32,885 nucleotides of DNA from Blautia sp. (GTDB lineage: Bacteria; Bacillota; Clostridia; Lachnospirales; Lachnospiraceae), in contig JABUSW010000282.1 in assembly GCA_021443885.1 (NCBI GenBank), forward strand, positions 1 through 32,885, read 5' to 3'. Below the pieces are notes generated by a model, which saw nothing but the letters and a program-made list of their open reading frames with translations, searched no databases and was not told the origin of the DNA. Shown here in pieces: positions 1 through 8,847 of the stretch (positions are counted from its first letter, which is position 1; each line of letters opens with the position of its first letter). The translations under genes and the position numbers were made by a program.

Positions 1-2024
1 TTCAGATCCCAGTCTTCCGGGTCCACATCATCCGAGAAGCACATATCAACGGTGTTATCCACGATCTCGGTGATCATCTTGTAGATGGCATCCTTCATAT
101 TCTCTCCGTCAAGAACCTGGCGACGCTCTGCATAGATGATCTCACGCTGTTCGTTATTTACCTGGTCATAATCCAAAAGATTTTTACGAATACCAAAGTT
201 GTTGAACTCGATCTTTTCCTGCGCCTTCTCAATGGCATTGGAGAGCATTTTATGCTCGATCTCTTCGTTCTCTTTCACACCAAGAGAAGTAAACACTTTC
301 ATGAGACGTTCTGATCCAAACAATCTCATCAGATCATCTTCCAGAGAAATATAGAAGCGGGATACACCCGGATCGCCCTGACGTCCGGAACGCCCACGCA
401 GCTGATTATCAATACGTCTGGATTCATGGCGTTCTGTACCGATGATCTTCAGACCACCAACTTCTTTGGAAACATCATCCAGCTTAATATCCGTACCACG
501 GCCGGCCATATTGGTTGCAATGGTAACGGCACCGGCCTCTCCGGCATGGGATACGATCTCTGCTTCCATTTCATGGAACTTGGCATTCAGAACAGTATGC
601 TGAATCCCTTCCCTTCGCAGCATTTTACTGATCAGTTCCGAAGTTTCGATCGTGATCGTACCAACCAGTACCGGCTGCTGTTTTTCATGCGCCTCTTTGA
701 CCGCCTGAACAACTGCGTTGTATTTTTCTTTCTTTGTCATATAAACGGCATCATCCAGGTCTTTACGCTGTACCGGCTTGTTGGTAGGAATCGCCACAAC
801 GTCCATAGCATAAATATCACGGAATTCTTTTTCTTCTGTGATGGCTGTACCTGTCATACCGCCTTTTTTGTCATATTTATTAAAGAAGTTCTGGAATGTG
901 ATGGTTGCCAGCGTCTTGCTCTCGCGTTTTACCTTCACGTGTTCCTTCGCTTCAATCGCCTGATGAAGGCCATCGGAATAACGACGTCCCGGCATGATAC
1001 GTCCGGTGAATTCATCAACGATCAGGATCTCGTCGTCCTTCACCACATAATCCTGATCCTTGTGCATCAGGTTATGCGCACGCAGGGCAAGAATGATGTT
1101 ATGCTGGATCTCCAGATTCTCCGGATCTGCCAGGTTCTCTATGCTGAAGAATTTCTCCACCTTATGAACACCCTGTTCAGTCAGGTTTACGAACTTATCC
1201 TTTTCATTTACGATAAAATCACCGGTCTCAATGACTTCTTCCCCCATGATTGCAGCCATCTTTGTCATCTCGTGGCTGGCTTCACCGCGCTCTAACTGTT
1301 GTGCGAGAATGTCGCAAACTTCATAGAGTTTCGTTGATTTTCCGGATTGGCCGGAAATGATCAACGGTGTACGGGCTTCGTCGATGAGAACAGAGTCCAC
1401 CTCATCGATGATGCAGTAGTGCAGATCTCTCTGTACCAGCTGTTCTTTGTAAATAACCATGTTATCACGCAAATAATCGAATCCAAGTTCATTATTGGTT
1501 ACGTATGTAATATCACAGTTATATGCAGCACGGCGTTCTTCCGGTTTCATATCGTTCAGAACAACGCCCACGGTCAATCCCAGGAATTCATGGACTTTTC
1601 CCATCCACTCCGCATCACGGCTTGCCAGATAATCATTTACGGTAACGATGTGAACGCCGCGGCCTTCCAATGCATTCAGATATGCCGGAAGAGTCGATAC
1701 CAGGGTCTTACCTTCACCGGTTCTCATCTCGGCAATACGTCCCTGATGCAGAATAATTCCACCAATGATCTGAACACGGTAATGCTCCATGCCCAGCACA
1801 CGAAGGGCTGCCTCACGCACTGCTGCAAAGGCCTCCGGAAGAAGATCATCCAGTGTCTCTCCTTTTGCAAGACGCTGTTTGAATTCTCCGGTTTTCTCCC
1901 GCAGTTCTTCATCTGTCAACTTTTGCATTTGAGGACGCAGGCTTTCTGTCTTCTCAACAAGGGGCATAATTCTTTTCACTTCCCGCTCACTTCGCGTCCC
2001 GAATACTTTTGTCATTAAACTCAT
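1..2024 (-). CDS. secA: Protein translocase ATPase SecA (3' part outside window)
   Basis: SecA is the motor ATPase that pushes unfolded preproteins through the SecYEG channel at the membrane. The visible 674 codons cover the N-terminal DEAD-type motor, the preprotein cross-linking region, the second motor domain and the beginning of the helical scaffold. The Walker A motif MRTGEGKT lies at residues 100-107, the DEVD box at 207-210 followed by IDEARTPLI, and NMAGRGTDI and [13 protein letters not shown] are both readable. The start ATG at 2022-2024 is preceded by an AGGAG site about 8 bases away; a second in-frame ATG (MTKVFG) is nine bases further in and is less well placed. The frame is open to the left edge, so the C-terminal part and any zinc-binding tail cannot be assessed. 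It has its own promoter upstream and no frameshift was seen. Identification is very secure. Confidence 0.97.
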   Translation of the reverse strand, partial: MSLMTKVFGTRSEREVKRIMPLVEKTESLRPQMQKLTDEELREKTGEFKQRLAKGETLDDLLPEAFAAVREAALRVLGMEHYRVQIIGGIILHQGRIAEMRTGEGKTLVSTLPAYLNALEGRGVHIVTVNDYLASRDAEWMGKVHEFLGLTVGVVLNDMKPEERRAAYNCDITYVTNNELGFDYLRDNMVIYKEQLVQRDLHYCIIDEVDSVLIDEARTPLIISGQSGKSTKLYEVCDILAQQLERGEASHEMTKMAAIMGEEVIETGDFIVNEKDKFVNLTEQGVHKVEKFFSIENLADPENLEIQHNIILALRAHNLMHKDQDYVVKDDEILIVDEFTGRIMPGRRYSDGLHQAIEAKEHVKVKRESKTLATITFQNFFNKYDKKGGMTGTAITEEKEFRDIYAMDVVAIPTNKPVQRKDLDDAVYMTKKEKYNAVVQAVKEAHEKQQPVLVGTITIETSELISKMLRREGIQHTVLNAKFHEMEAEIVSHAGEAGAVTIATNMAGRGTDIKLDDVSKEVGGLKIIGTERHESRRIDNQLRGRSGRQGDPGVSRFYISLEDDLMRLFGSERLMKVFTSLGVKENEEIEHKMLSNAIEKAQEKIEFNNFGIRKNLLDYDQVNNEQREIIYAERRQVLDGENMKDAIYKMITEIVDNTVDMCFSDDVDPEDWDL

Positions 2025-2089
2025 ACATCTACTCCTGTTGCTATTTATTTCATTTAGAATCAAATCGATAAAACCATATAATCCCATAT

Positions 2090-2118
2090 ATAGTATCACT
2101 TTTGAATAATAAAAACAA
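2090..2118 (-). promoter_or_regulatory. Predicted secA promoter
   Basis: Reading the minus strand, a TTGTTT -35 box (2113-2118) is separated by 17 bases from a TACTAT -10 box (2090-2095), which also carries the extended -10 dinucleotide TG one base upstream. It lies about 65 bases before the secA start. The -35 box directly abuts the tandem repeat at 2119-2170. Prediction from consensus only. Confidence 0.5.
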
Positions 2119-2120
2119 CT

Positions 2121-2170
2121 ACTTTCGATTCCTGTGAATTTGACACCACTTTCGATTCCTATGAAATTTG
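2121..2170. repeat. Two-copy 27-base tandem repeat upstream of secA
   Basis: Two near-identical copies are seen at 2121-2142 and 2148-2170, with the shared core ACTTTCGATTCCT followed by RTGAA-TTTG, in phase at 27 bases. They sit immediately upstream of the predicted secA -35 box and are followed by a GC-richer stretch (about 2168-2250) unlike the AT-rich promoter. They could be an operator or the subterminal repeats of a decayed mobile-element end. No transposase remnant is visible beside them. Confidence 0.6.
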
Positions 2171-2228
2171 CGCAGTTCCGCCCCGGTCCTTCTGTAAACC
2201 CGGCAACCGCATGGCAGCGCACCGCACA

Positions 2229-2256
2229 AGAGCGGCTCCGGATATCCGAAGCCGCT
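2229..2256 (-). terminator. Hairpin downstream of hpf, possible terminator
   Basis: A long inverted repeat (AGCGGCTCCGGA paired with TCCGAAGCCGCT, one G-T pair) follows the hpf stop codon by roughly a dozen bases. The stem is strong, but the minus-strand sequence after it is CTTGTGCGG, without a U-tract, so intrinsic termination is doubtful. It could instead protect the 3' end or act in combination with other factors. Confidence 0.4.
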
Positions 2257-2268
2257 CCAATCATAAGC

Positions 2269-2796
2269 TTATCTCTCTGGTTCGATCAAACCATAAGTAT
2301 TTCCTTTTCTTTTGTATACCACATTGACTTCATCTGTCTCTGCATTGCAGAATACATAGAAATTATGTCCTAAAAGCTCCATCTGTACGCAGGCATCTTC
2401 CGGGTACATCGGCTTAATGTCAAATCTCTTAGAACGGATAATCTTGATTTCCTCTTCCTCTTCATAATCGTGCTCCAGAAATGCCTGCTGAAAATTCCCT
2501 GCAGACTGCTTCTTATCTACAAGCTTATTCTTGTATTTGCGAAGCTGACGTTCGATCACTTCTTCTACAAGGTCGATCGATACATACATATCGCTGCTGA
2601 CCTGCTCAGAGCGAATGATATTTCCTTTTACCGGGATCGTTACCTCAATCTTCTGACGTTCCTTCTCAATACTTAAAGTAACGATCACTTCTGTGTCCGG
2701 GGTAAAATACCGTTCCAGCTTTCCAAGCTTATCCTCCACTGCAGTACGAAGCCCATCTGAAACCGGAATGTTTTTGCCGCTGATAATAAACTTCAT
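2269..2796 (-). CDS. hpf: Ribosome hibernation promoting factor, long form
   Basis: This 175-residue protein belongs to the long HPF family, which binds the 30S decoding region and pairs ribosomes into inactive 100S dimers in starved cells. The N-terminal domain (about residues 1-100) begins [16 protein letters not shown] and has the family's beta-alpha pattern. An acidic linker (about 100-115) leads to the C-terminal dimerisation domain, with [27 protein letters not shown] and a closing YGLIEPE (key residues Y, P, E and the LGH-FF-type core). The start is fixed by a run of AAGGGGG about 8 bases upstream. It is preceded by its own extended -10 promoter and therefore probably transcribed separately from hisA. 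The secA neighbour is the usual arrangement in Firmicutes. Confidence 0.96.
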   Translation of the reverse strand: MKFIISGKNIPVSDGLRTAVEDKLGKLERYFTPDTEVIVTLSIEKERQKIEVTIPVKGNIIRSEQVSSDMYVSIDLVEEVIERQLRKYKNKLVDKKQSAGNFQQAFLEHDYEEEEEIKIIRSKRFDIKPMYPEDACVQMELLGHNFYVFCNAETDEVNVVYKRKGNTYGLIEPER

Positions 2797-2830
2797 ATGT
2801 CCATCCCCCTTACTGTTTTAGGATACTGCT

Positions 2831-2839
2831 ATTATACCA
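2831..2839 (-). promoter_or_regulatory. Extended -10 promoter element for hpf
   Basis: The minus strand reads TGGTATAAT, a perfect TATAAT with the TGn extension, about 35 bases before the hpf start codon. No convincing -35 hexamer is present at 17 bases, which is normal for extended -10 promoters. The element sits in the 69-base gap after hisA. Confidence 0.5.
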
Positions 2840-2865
2840 CACAAATCTGTCTTTGGGGCGTTTTT

Positions 2866-3642
2866 TTATAAAATATTAAGATCCTTCATCTTTGCAAAGG
2901 GGATCGTTCCGCCGAAAATATCCAATGCACTTCCCACGGTTACATCCAGCCGGTTTCTGCCATACAGGCGAAGATCCTCCAGATCTGCCATGGAACCGAC
3001 CCCTCCGGCGTAAGTAATGGCGTTGCCCTGGTAACTGCCCAGCATGGCGGCCAGTTCTTTCTCAACACCTCTGGCCTTTCCCTCTACATCCACCGCATGA
3101 ACCAGAAACTCATCGCAGAAGGAAGAGAGTTCCTCCAGTATCTTCCGGTTCACAACGACGTCTGTAAATCTCTGCCAGCGGTCCGTTACAATATAATACC
3201 GGTCTTCTTTTTTGCGGCAGCTCAGATCCAGTACGAGATGTTCTCTGCCGACCTCTGCCACCATTTTATCCAGGTTATCCATTGCGATCTGCCCATTGCG
3301 AAATACATAGGAAGTTACGATCACATGACTTGCTCCGGCATCCAGATACTCCTGCGCATTCTCCGGGCATACGCCTCCTCCCAGCTGTATGCCGCCGGGA
3401 AACCGGTTCAGTGCCAGAAACGCCTGTCGTCGGGTCTCTTCATAATATGGAGAATCCTTTCCATTCAAAAGGATGACGTGTCCTCCCCGCAAGTCATGCT
3501 GCCGATAAAGATCGGCATAAAAGGAGGCATCCTGACCGGAAACGAAGTTCTCCTTGGCCAGATCTCCTTCATCCCGCAGGCTGCCCCCTACAATCTGTTT
3601 TACTTTTCCATTATGAATATCTATACAAGGTCTGAATCTCAT
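2866..3642 (-). CDS. hisA: Eukaryotic-type HisA (ProFAR isomerase)
   Basis: Predicted 1-(5-phosphoribosyl)-5-[(5-phosphoribosylamino)methylideneamino]imidazole-4-carboxamide isomerase, the Amadori-type step of histidine synthesis, on a TIM barrel. The 258-residue protein resembles the yeast HIS6 branch rather than ordinary bacterial HisA: CIDIHNGKVKQIVGG at residues 6-20, NFVS near 32, HVILL near 55, QLGGGV at 86-91, VIVTS at 107-111, LDLSCRK at 138-144, FLVHAVDVEG near 185, and a VTVGSALDIFGG-like end. The two catalytic aspartates expected for the fold are D8 and D139. Start codon at 3640-3642 has only a weak AAGAAG-like site, and it begins 7 bases after the dapB stop, so it is probably cotranscribed with dapB. 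No other his genes are in the window. Family assignment comes from recall of the yeast sequence and has not been aligned. Confidence 0.9.
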   Translation of the reverse strand: MRFRPCIDIHNGKVKQIVGGSLRDEGDLAKENFVSGQDASFYADLYRQHDLRGGHVILLNGKDSPYYEETRRQAFLALNRFPGGIQLGGGVCPENAQEYLDAGASHVIVTSYVFRNGQIAMDNLDKMVAEVGREHLVLDLSCRKKEDRYYIVTDRWQRFTDVVVNRKILEELSSFCDEFLVHAVDVEGKARGVEKELAAMLGSYQGNAITYAGGVGSMADLEDLRLYGRNRLDVTVGSALDIFGGTIPFAKMKDLNIL

Positions 3643-3649
3643 ATTCTTC

Positions 3650-4408
3650 TTATCCGTTGATCACGTCACTCATATCGTATTTGCCCGCCGGTTTTCCTGC
3701 CAGGAACTTCGCTGCTTCCAAAGCACCTTTTCCAAATACCGTTCTGGAATATGCCGTATGTTTGAATTCGATCACCTCATCCGGCCCTGCAAAAATAACT
3801 TCATGTTCTCCAACAATGGTGCCGCCCCGGACTGCAGAAATCCCCAGTTCTTTGCTGTCTCTGGCCTGTCTTCTCTGACTGCGGTCAAAAATATATTCGT
3901 ACCGGTTATCCATGGCTTCATTCACGCTGTCTGCAAGCGCTAACGCAGTTCCGCTTGGCGCATCCAGTTTTCTGCGATGATGCTTCTCCACGATCTCCAC
4001 GTCAAAGCCTGCAGGTGAGAGCACCTTTGCCGCATCCCGCAGCAGCTTCATCAACGTATTGATCCCCAGAGACATGTTCGCTGATTTTAACACGGCAACC
4101 TTCGTGGAAGTCTCTTCAAGCCTTGCAAGCTGCTCCTCGCTTAAGCCGGTGGTACAAAGAACCACCGGAATCTGACGTTTCGCACAATAATCCAGCAATC
4201 CGTCAACGGCTTTCGCGGAGGAAAAATCAATCACTGCATCTGCCTCGATATTGCAGTCTGAAATATCCGTATATACCGGGTAATCATTTTTCCCCTGATC
4301 TGCAATGTCAATACCGGCTATGATCTCTACTTCCGGATCCTGTTTTGCAAGACCGGAAATCACCTGCCCCATATATCCATTGCATCCATGCATAATTACT
4401 CTTGTCAT
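3650..4408 (-). CDS. dapB: 4-hydroxy-tetrahydrodipicolinate reductase
   Basis: DapB reduces the DapA product with NAD(P)H in the diaminopimelate/lysine pathway that feeds peptidoglycan. The 252-residue protein shows the Rossmann GCNGYMG loop at residues 8-14 and the C-terminal catalytic and substrate-binding signature EKHHRRKLDAPSGTAL, with the HH pair at 143-144 and the lysine at 147. I chose the start at 4408 (MTRVIMHG) because an AAGGGA site lies about 10 bases upstream and the nucleotide-binding strand then begins at residue 3. An in-frame ATG at 4432 would add eight residues (MDKKGTQD) but lacks a good site. It follows dapA with a 131-base gap containing a hairpin and precedes hisA by 7 bases. 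Confidence 0.96.
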   Translation of the reverse strand: MTRVIMHGCNGYMGQVISGLAKQDPEVEIIAGIDIADQGKNDYPVYTDISDCNIEADAVIDFSSAKAVDGLLDYCAKRQIPVVLCTTGLSEEQLARLEETSTKVAVLKSANMSLGINTLMKLLRDAAKVLSPAGFDVEIVEKHHRRKLDAPSGTALALADSVNEAMDNRYEYIFDRSQRRQARDSKELGISAVRGGTIVGEHEVIFAGPDEVIEFKHTAYSRTVFGKGALEAAKFLAGKPAGKYDMSDVING

Positions 4409-4445
4409 ATCCTGCGTTCCCTTCTTATCCATATAACACTCTAAA

Positions 4446-4473
4446 CCTGCGAATCCTGAAGAGGACTCGCAGG
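4446..4473 (-). other. Intercistronic hairpin between dapA and dapB
   Basis: A 12-base inverted repeat with one mismatch (CCTGCGAGTCCT and AGGATTCGCAGG, loop CTTC) lies between the dapA stop and the dapB start on the transcribed strand. Only three U residues follow, so it is a poor intrinsic terminator. It may act as an mRNA processing or stability element that sets the dapA:dapB ratio. Confidence 0.45.
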
Positions 4474-4539
4474 CGAATCCCGCCTTTTTGCTGCTTTCTT
4501 TGGCGCAATTCTGCCTTCCGCCGAAGGCTCATCTCATTC

Positions 4540-5430
4540 TCATCCGAGAATACCGAAATCCTTCATTGCCTTCGCAAGAACTTCTTTATTTGCTGCTTCC
4601 ATTTCTGTCAGCGGCATACGGAGTGGTCCCACTTCCATTCCCATGAGATTCAATGCTGCTTTCACCGGAATCGGATTCACTTCGCAAAAAAGTGCACTGA
4701 CAAGCGGAATCGCCTTCAGCTGTATATCGATCGCTCCTGCAACATCCCCCTCCAGGAACTTCATAACCATATCATGGGTTTCCTTCGGAGCAACATTGGA
4801 AAGAACCGAAATCACACCGATTCCGCCCAGAGAAAGCACCGGAAGAACCTGATCGTCATTTCCGGAATACAGTTCCAGGCTTCCATCAGCCATAGACATC
4901 ATCTTTGCAATATGAGAAAGATCTCCGCTGGCAGCTTTGATACCTACAATATTCTTCACGTTCTTTGCAAGCGTCACAGCAGTCTCCGGTGCGATATTGC
5001 AGCCGGTACGACTGGGCACATTATACATAATGATCGGGGTATCCGGAACCGCATTTGCAATCGCTGTATAATGTGCGATCAGACCCTTCTGTGTTGCTTT
5101 GTTATAATATGGTGTCACGATCAAAAGAGCATCTGCGCCATAAGAGGCAGCCTCCTTTGACATCATGATTGCCGTCTCCGTACAATTCGAACCGGTTCCT
5201 GCAATTACCGGAATCCGCTTAGCCACCTTATCAATTGCAAATTTAATCGTTTTTAAATGCTCCCCATGTGTCAATGTCGAAGACTCTCCGGTGGTTCCGC
5301 AGATAATGATCGCATCTGTACTATTCGCGATCTGATACTCCAGAAGTTCTTCCAGTTTATCATAATTCACGGACCCATCTTCATACATCGGGGTTACGAT
5401 TGCAACACCAGCACCCTTAAAAACTGCCAT
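4540..5430 (-). CDS. dapA: 4-hydroxy-tetrahydrodipicolinate synthase
   Basis: DapA condenses pyruvate with aspartate semialdehyde, the first committed step toward diaminopimelate and lysine. The 296-residue TIM-barrel protein has the CGTTGES loop (residues 44-50), Y109 in TPYYNK, catalytic Y136 in MYNVPSRTG and the Schiff-base lysine K165 in GIKAASGD. Its length matches the family. A GAGGAGGAGATAAG stretch directly before the ATG at 5430 is an excellent ribosome binding site. Only 32 bases separate it from the CobO-like gene upstream, and dapB follows, so these genes probably form one transcript. No lysine riboswitch is visible in front of it in this window. Confidence 0.97.
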   Translation of the reverse strand: MAVFKGAGVAIVTPMYEDGSVNYDKLEELLEYQIANSTDAIIICGTTGESSTLTHGEHLKTIKFAIDKVAKRIPVIAGTGSNCTETAIMMSKEAASYGADALLIVTPYYNKATQKGLIAHYTAIANAVPDTPIIMYNVPSRTGCNIAPETAVTLAKNVKNIVGIKAASGDLSHIAKMMSMADGSLELYSGNDDQVLPVLSLGGIGVISVLSNVAPKETHDMVMKFLEGDVAGAIDIQLKAIPLVSALFCEVNPIPVKAALNLMGMEVGPLRMPLTEMEAANKEVLAKAMKDFGILG

Positions 5431-5462
5431 CTTATCTCCTCCTCAAATCGTATACTGATCAA

Positions 5463-5954
5463 TTAGTTTTTTTCTGTAGTCAATGTTGTAATACTATCTA
5501 TGTGTTCTTTCAGTTCTTCCGGCATCTTCCTGCCCGTTAAGACGATATGCATATCTTCATCCTTCCGATTCAGGATCTCCGCCAGCATATTCACGGTAAC
5601 AATCCCAAGCTCCGGCAGCGCAAGTATTTCATCCAGCAACAAAAAGTCGCATTCTCTTGTTATGATGACCTTTCTGGCAAAGTTCAAAGCATTTCGGATG
5701 TTTTGTTTTTCCTCTGCCTTCTCCTGTTCTGTCAGCTCTTCATAATACTTCCCGTATTTTTCAAAACGAAAGATCTTTATATCCAGCCCCTTGATATTCT
5801 CCAGAAAATCCATATCCTGTCGTTCTTTTCCCTTCAGGAACTGAACGATGATAACACTTTTTCCCTGAAACGCAGCATGGATGCTCTGCCCGATTGCCAG
5901 CGTGGATTTTCCATGTCCATAGCCGCAATAAACCTCTGTTAATTCGCTCTTCAT
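5463..5954 (-). CDS. CobO/BtuR-like P-loop protein, short variant
   Basis: This 163-residue protein resembles ATP:cob(I)alamin adenosyltransferases of the CobA/CobO/BtuR family, which transfer the adenosyl group of ATP to corrinoids. Recognisable are the P-loop GYGHGKST (about residues 11-18; the family norm is G-GKGKTT), VIIVQFLKGK, a Walker B-like FLLLDEILAL and a HIVLTGRKMPEEL segment. The conserved tail that usually follows (of the form KHPY--GI-AR-GIE) is absent: the protein stops about 20 residues early at TTLTTEKN. Shifting the frame at the A-run near the stop does not restore it. I start at the ATG at 5954 behind AGAGGA; a TTG at 5969 would add five residues. No other cobalamin gene is nearby, and dapA follows by 32 bases. 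True function uncertain; it could be a nucleotide-binding relative. Confidence 0.7.
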   Translation of the reverse strand: MKSELTEVYCGYGHGKSTLAIGQSIHAAFQGKSVIIVQFLKGKERQDMDFLENIKGLDIKIFRFEKYGKYYEELTEQEKAEEKQNIRNALNFARKVIITRECDFLLLDEILALPELGIVTVNMLAEILNRKDEDMHIVLTGRKMPEELKEHIDSITTLTTEKN

Positions 5955-6087
5955 AAATTCCTCTTTCAATCAGGTCTATGCATAGCAAGACCCGGTTCTG
6001 CCAAACGGCGCACTACGACCCCGTATTTGTGAATATTCTATGAATACGCTTATATTAACTCAGTTTTATTATAAATGCAAGCATTTG

Positions 6088-6711
6088 TCATTCTATATAT
6101 TCCAGCTTATTGACAGAGACTTCATAGGCAATCCGCTTCTCGGAGCCATTGTCTCCGAGCCTTTTCACGTATTCACGGCTTTGAATTCTTCCCCAGATCA
6201 GAACGTGACGCCCCACTTCCAGTTCCGAAGTATACCTGGCATTTCTTCCCCAGCAGATACAGGGAATATAATCCGACTTCCCGTATGGTCTGTTCACTGC
6301 CAGCAGTACATCTGCGATCTCTCTTCCAAGAGGTGTCCTACGATACACTGCCGGTCTGCAGATATAACCATTCATAAAAATCCGGTTGATTAATTCATCC
6401 TCTTCTTCCTCTGCAAAACGTACCTCTCTGGCAAATACAGATAGTATCAGCCGGTTTCTTGTATCATCGTGACGATTGTACGAACGAAACTGTCCATGAA
6501 TCTCAATCCTTCTCCCCACGTAATCACCTTTTACGTCCAGCAGACGTTCCGAAACCAGCACCGGAAGACAATCAGCTGAATCACTCATACGCTTGATCGT
6601 CACATCCATTGTGTAAAACTTTTCCCCAAACACCTGGTGACTATACGTGAATCCGGTCAAAATTCTCCCCACTACAGAAACCTGGTTGTTTTCCATGATA
6701 TTATCTGGCAT
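6088..6711 (-). CDS. Single-stranded DNA-binding-like protein with two OB folds
   Basis: A 207-residue protein with two apparent OB-fold halves. The first (about residues 6-95) runs from NNQVSVVGRIL through IEIHGQFRSYNR. The second (about 108-205) contains the clear SSB signature R-IFMNGYICRPAVYRRTPLG, LAVNRPYGKSDYIPCICWG and HVLIWGRIQSREY. Ordinary SSB has one OB fold plus an acidic tail; here the acidic tail tip (DDDIPF-like) is missing and a stretch EEEEDE joins the halves. A likely role is ssDNA binding, but partner recruitment through the usual tail would not be possible. The start at 6711 has AAGGAGG at about 12 bases spacing, somewhat long. It is divergent from typA and upstream of the CobO-like gene. 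Confidence 0.75.
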   Translation of the reverse strand: MPDNIMENNQVSVVGRILTGFTYSHQVFGEKFYTMDVTIKRMSDSADCLPVLVSERLLDVKGDYVGRRIEIHGQFRSYNRHDDTRNRLILSVFAREVRFAEEEEDELINRIFMNGYICRPAVYRRTPLGREIADVLLAVNRPYGKSDYIPCICWGRNARYTSELEVGRHVLIWGRIQSREYVKRLGDNGSEKRIAYEVSVNKLEYIE

Positions 6712-6775
6712 TTTTCAACTTATCCTCCTTTTGGGTTTTTTACTATAATTATCTTATGCAAAAGGACGGATTTTT

Positions 6776-6886
6776 ATGACAAAAATCTTGCATTCTGTAC
6801 TTGTATTATTCTCTTCGGATGTGGTAAACTGGGTTTTTGAAAAAAACACCTGCTGCACACATTTATATAGAAGGAAAACATTTTGA
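6776..6886 (+). CDS. Possible 36-residue leader ORF upstream of typA
   Basis: An ATG preceded by AAAGGACGG (5-base spacing) opens a 36-codon frame (begins MTKILHSVLVLF, ends RRKTF) that stops 28 bases before the typA start. A TATAAT at 6744-6749 could promote a transcript starting near 6756. No family is recognised. It may be a leader peptide or simply chance; low confidence. Confidence 0.22.
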   Translation: MTKILHSVLVLFSSDVVNWVFEKNTCCTHLYRRKTF

Positions 6887-6914
6887 ATTACTACCGGAAA
6901 GGAAGCTACAATAT

Positions 6915-8744
6915 ATGAAACGTGAAGATATACGTAATGTTGCGATCATTGCTCATGTAGATCATGGCAAAACCACCCTTGTAGACCAGCTCCTGCACCA
7001 GAGCGGCGTCTTCCGCGAGAATCAGGAAGTACAAGAGCGTGTTATGGACTCAAACGATATTGAACGGGAACGCGGAATCACGATCCTGTCCAAAAACACG
7101 GCTGTCCAATATAAAGATACGAAGATCAACATCATCGATACCCCGGGACATGCTGATTTCGGCGGCGAGGTCGAGCGTGTTCTGAAAATGGTAGACGGTG
7201 TCATCCTCCTGGTGGATGCCTTCGAAGGTGCCATGCCCCAGACAAAATTTGTTTTAAAGAAAGCCCTGGAGCTGGACCTGCATGTCATTGTCTGCATCAA
7301 CAAAATTGACCGGCCGGAAGCAAGACCGGACGAGGTCATCGACGAAGTCCTGGAGCTTCTGATGGATCTGGAGGCCTCGGACGAACAGTTGGATTGTCCA
7401 TTCCTTTATGCATCTGCCAAAGCAGGGCATGCCGTCCTGGATCTTTCCGATACTCCGGAAAACATGGAACCGCTGTTTGAAACGATTCTAAAATACATTC
7501 CGGCACCGGAAGGCGATCCGGACACTGATACACAAGTGCTGATCAGTACCATTGATTATAATGAATACGTTGGAAGAATCGGTGTTGGCAAAGTGGAAAA
7601 CGGAGTGATCCGTGTCAATCAGGAGGTTACTCTTCTAAACCATCATGATCCGGACAAATGCCATAAAGTGAAAATCGGGAAATTATACGAGTTTAACGGA
7701 CTTGTAAAAGAAGAGGTAAAAGAGGCTGCCATTGGTTCCATTGTGGCAATTTCCGGAATTTCCGAAATCCACATCGGAGATACCCTCTGCGGAGGCGACC
7801 ATCCGGAGGCGATCCCGTTCCAGAAGATTTCCGAGCCTACCATCGCCATGAATTTTCTTGTAAACGACAGTCCTTTAGCAGGGCAGGAAGGCAAATATAT
7901 CACCTCCCGTCATCTGCGTGACCGACTCTATCGGGAATTGAACACAGATGTAAGCCTGCGTGTGGAGGACACCGATTCCACAGAATGCTTTAAGGTTTCC
8001 GGCCGGGGCGAACTGCATCTTTCGGTTCTGATTGAAAACATGCGCCGGGAAGGCTACGAATTTGCAGTCAGCAAACCGGAGGTACTCTATCGGATCGATG
8101 AGCGCGGCAAAAAAACGGAGCCTATGGAATTAGCTTATGTAGATGTTCCGGAAGAATTCTCCGGTACTGTGATCCAGAAGCTTTCCGAGCGAAAGGGAGA
8201 GCTTCAGGGAATGAGCAATGCCAGTGACGGATCCGTTCGTCTCGAGTTTCTGATTCCATCCCGCGGTTTGATCGGTTATCGCGGAGAGTTTTTGACCTCC
8301 ACCAAAGGTACCGGTATCCTGAATACGATATTTGACGGGTATGCCCCCTATAAAGGAGATTTTCAGTATCGCAAACAAGGTTCCCTGATCGCTTTCGAAA
8401 ACGGAGAATCCGTTACTTATGGTTTATTTTCCGCACAGGAGCGAGGCATTCTCTTTATCGGCCCCGGCGAAAAGGTGTACAGCGGCATGGTCATCGGTCA
8501 GAATGGAAAAGCGGAAGATATTGAGTTAAATGTGTGCAAAACAAAGCATCTGACAAATACCCGTTCCTCCTCTGCTGACGAAGCATTAAAGCTGGTGCCG
8601 CCGAAGATCCTCAGCCTGGAACAGGCCCTGGAATTCATTGATGCCGATGAGCTTCTGGAAGTCACCCCTAAAAGCCTTCGCATCCGGAAACGCATTTTGG
8701 ATCCAAGAGAAAGAAAGCGTGCAGCTTTCCGTAAAAATGGCTGA
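6915..8744 (+). CDS. typA: Translational GTPase TypA/BipA
   Basis: TypA is a ribosome-associated GTPase of the EF-G family involved in ribosome assembly and stress or cold adaptation. The 609-residue protein has G1 AHVDHGKT (residues 13-20), G2 RERGITI, G3 DTPGH, G4 NKID, then the EF-G-like domains II, III ([11 protein letters not shown]) and V, and the TypA-specific C-terminal part ([12 protein letters not shown] through [12 protein letters not shown] to RKRILDP). I choose the ATG at 6915 ([10 protein letters not shown]) because the GTPase strand then begins normally and AAAGGAAG lies about 10 bases upstream. The frame is open further upstream but that extension is not family-like. It ends at a strong terminator shared with the convergent AAA+ gene. 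Confidence 0.97.
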   Translation: MKREDIRNVAIIAHVDHGKTTLVDQLLHQSGVFRENQEVQERVMDSNDIERERGITILSKNTAVQYKDTKINIIDTPGHADFGGEVERVLKMVDGVILLVDAFEGAMPQTKFVLKKALELDLHVIVCINKIDRPEARPDEVIDEVLELLMDLEASDEQLDCPFLYASAKAGHAVLDLSDTPENMEPLFETILKYIPAPEGDPDTDTQVLISTIDYNEYVGRIGVGKVENGVIRVNQEVTLLNHHDPDKCHKVKIGKLYEFNGLVKEEVKEAAIGSIVAISGISEIHIGDTLCGGDHPEAIPFQKISEPTIAMNFLVNDSPLAGQEGKYITSRHLRDRLYRELNTDVSLRVEDTDSTECFKVSGRGELHLSVLIENMRREGYEFAVSKPEVLYRIDERGKKTEPMELAYVDVPEEFSGTVIQKLSERKGELQGMSNASDGSVRLEFLIPSRGLIGYRGEFLTSTKGTGILNTIFDGYAPYKGDFQYRKQGSLIAFENGESVTYGLFSAQERGILFIGPGEKVYSGMVIGQNGKAEDIELNVCKTKHLTNTRSSSADEALKLVPPKILSLEQALEFIDADELLEVTPKSLRIRKRILDPRERKRAAFRKNG

Positions 8745-8810
8745 TTATTCGGAATCCACAAAAATCATTTAGAAAAAAACTCTGTAAAGATCTTGCGTTT
8801 CTTGACCTGA

Positions 8811-8847
8811 TAAAAAGCCCGGGATTTGACTTCCCGGGCTTTTTTAT
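8811..8847. terminator. Bidirectional terminator between typA and the AAA+ gene
   Basis: The perfect 9-bp stem AGCCCGGGA / TCCCGGGCT with a 7-base loop is flanked by A5 on the left and T5 on the right. It can therefore terminate typA on the plus strand and the convergent AAA+ gene on the minus strand. Confidence 0.9.

Noticed and set aside
4433-4539. Lysine riboswitch near dapA/dapB
   Set aside because: Only a simple hairpin is seen; no conserved lysine-riboswitch elements, and it is between the two genes rather than upstream.
5463-5500. Frameshift at the A-run ending the CobO-like gene
   Set aside because: Reading the alternative frame past the A-run gives a short unrelated sequence and a stop, not the missing family tail.
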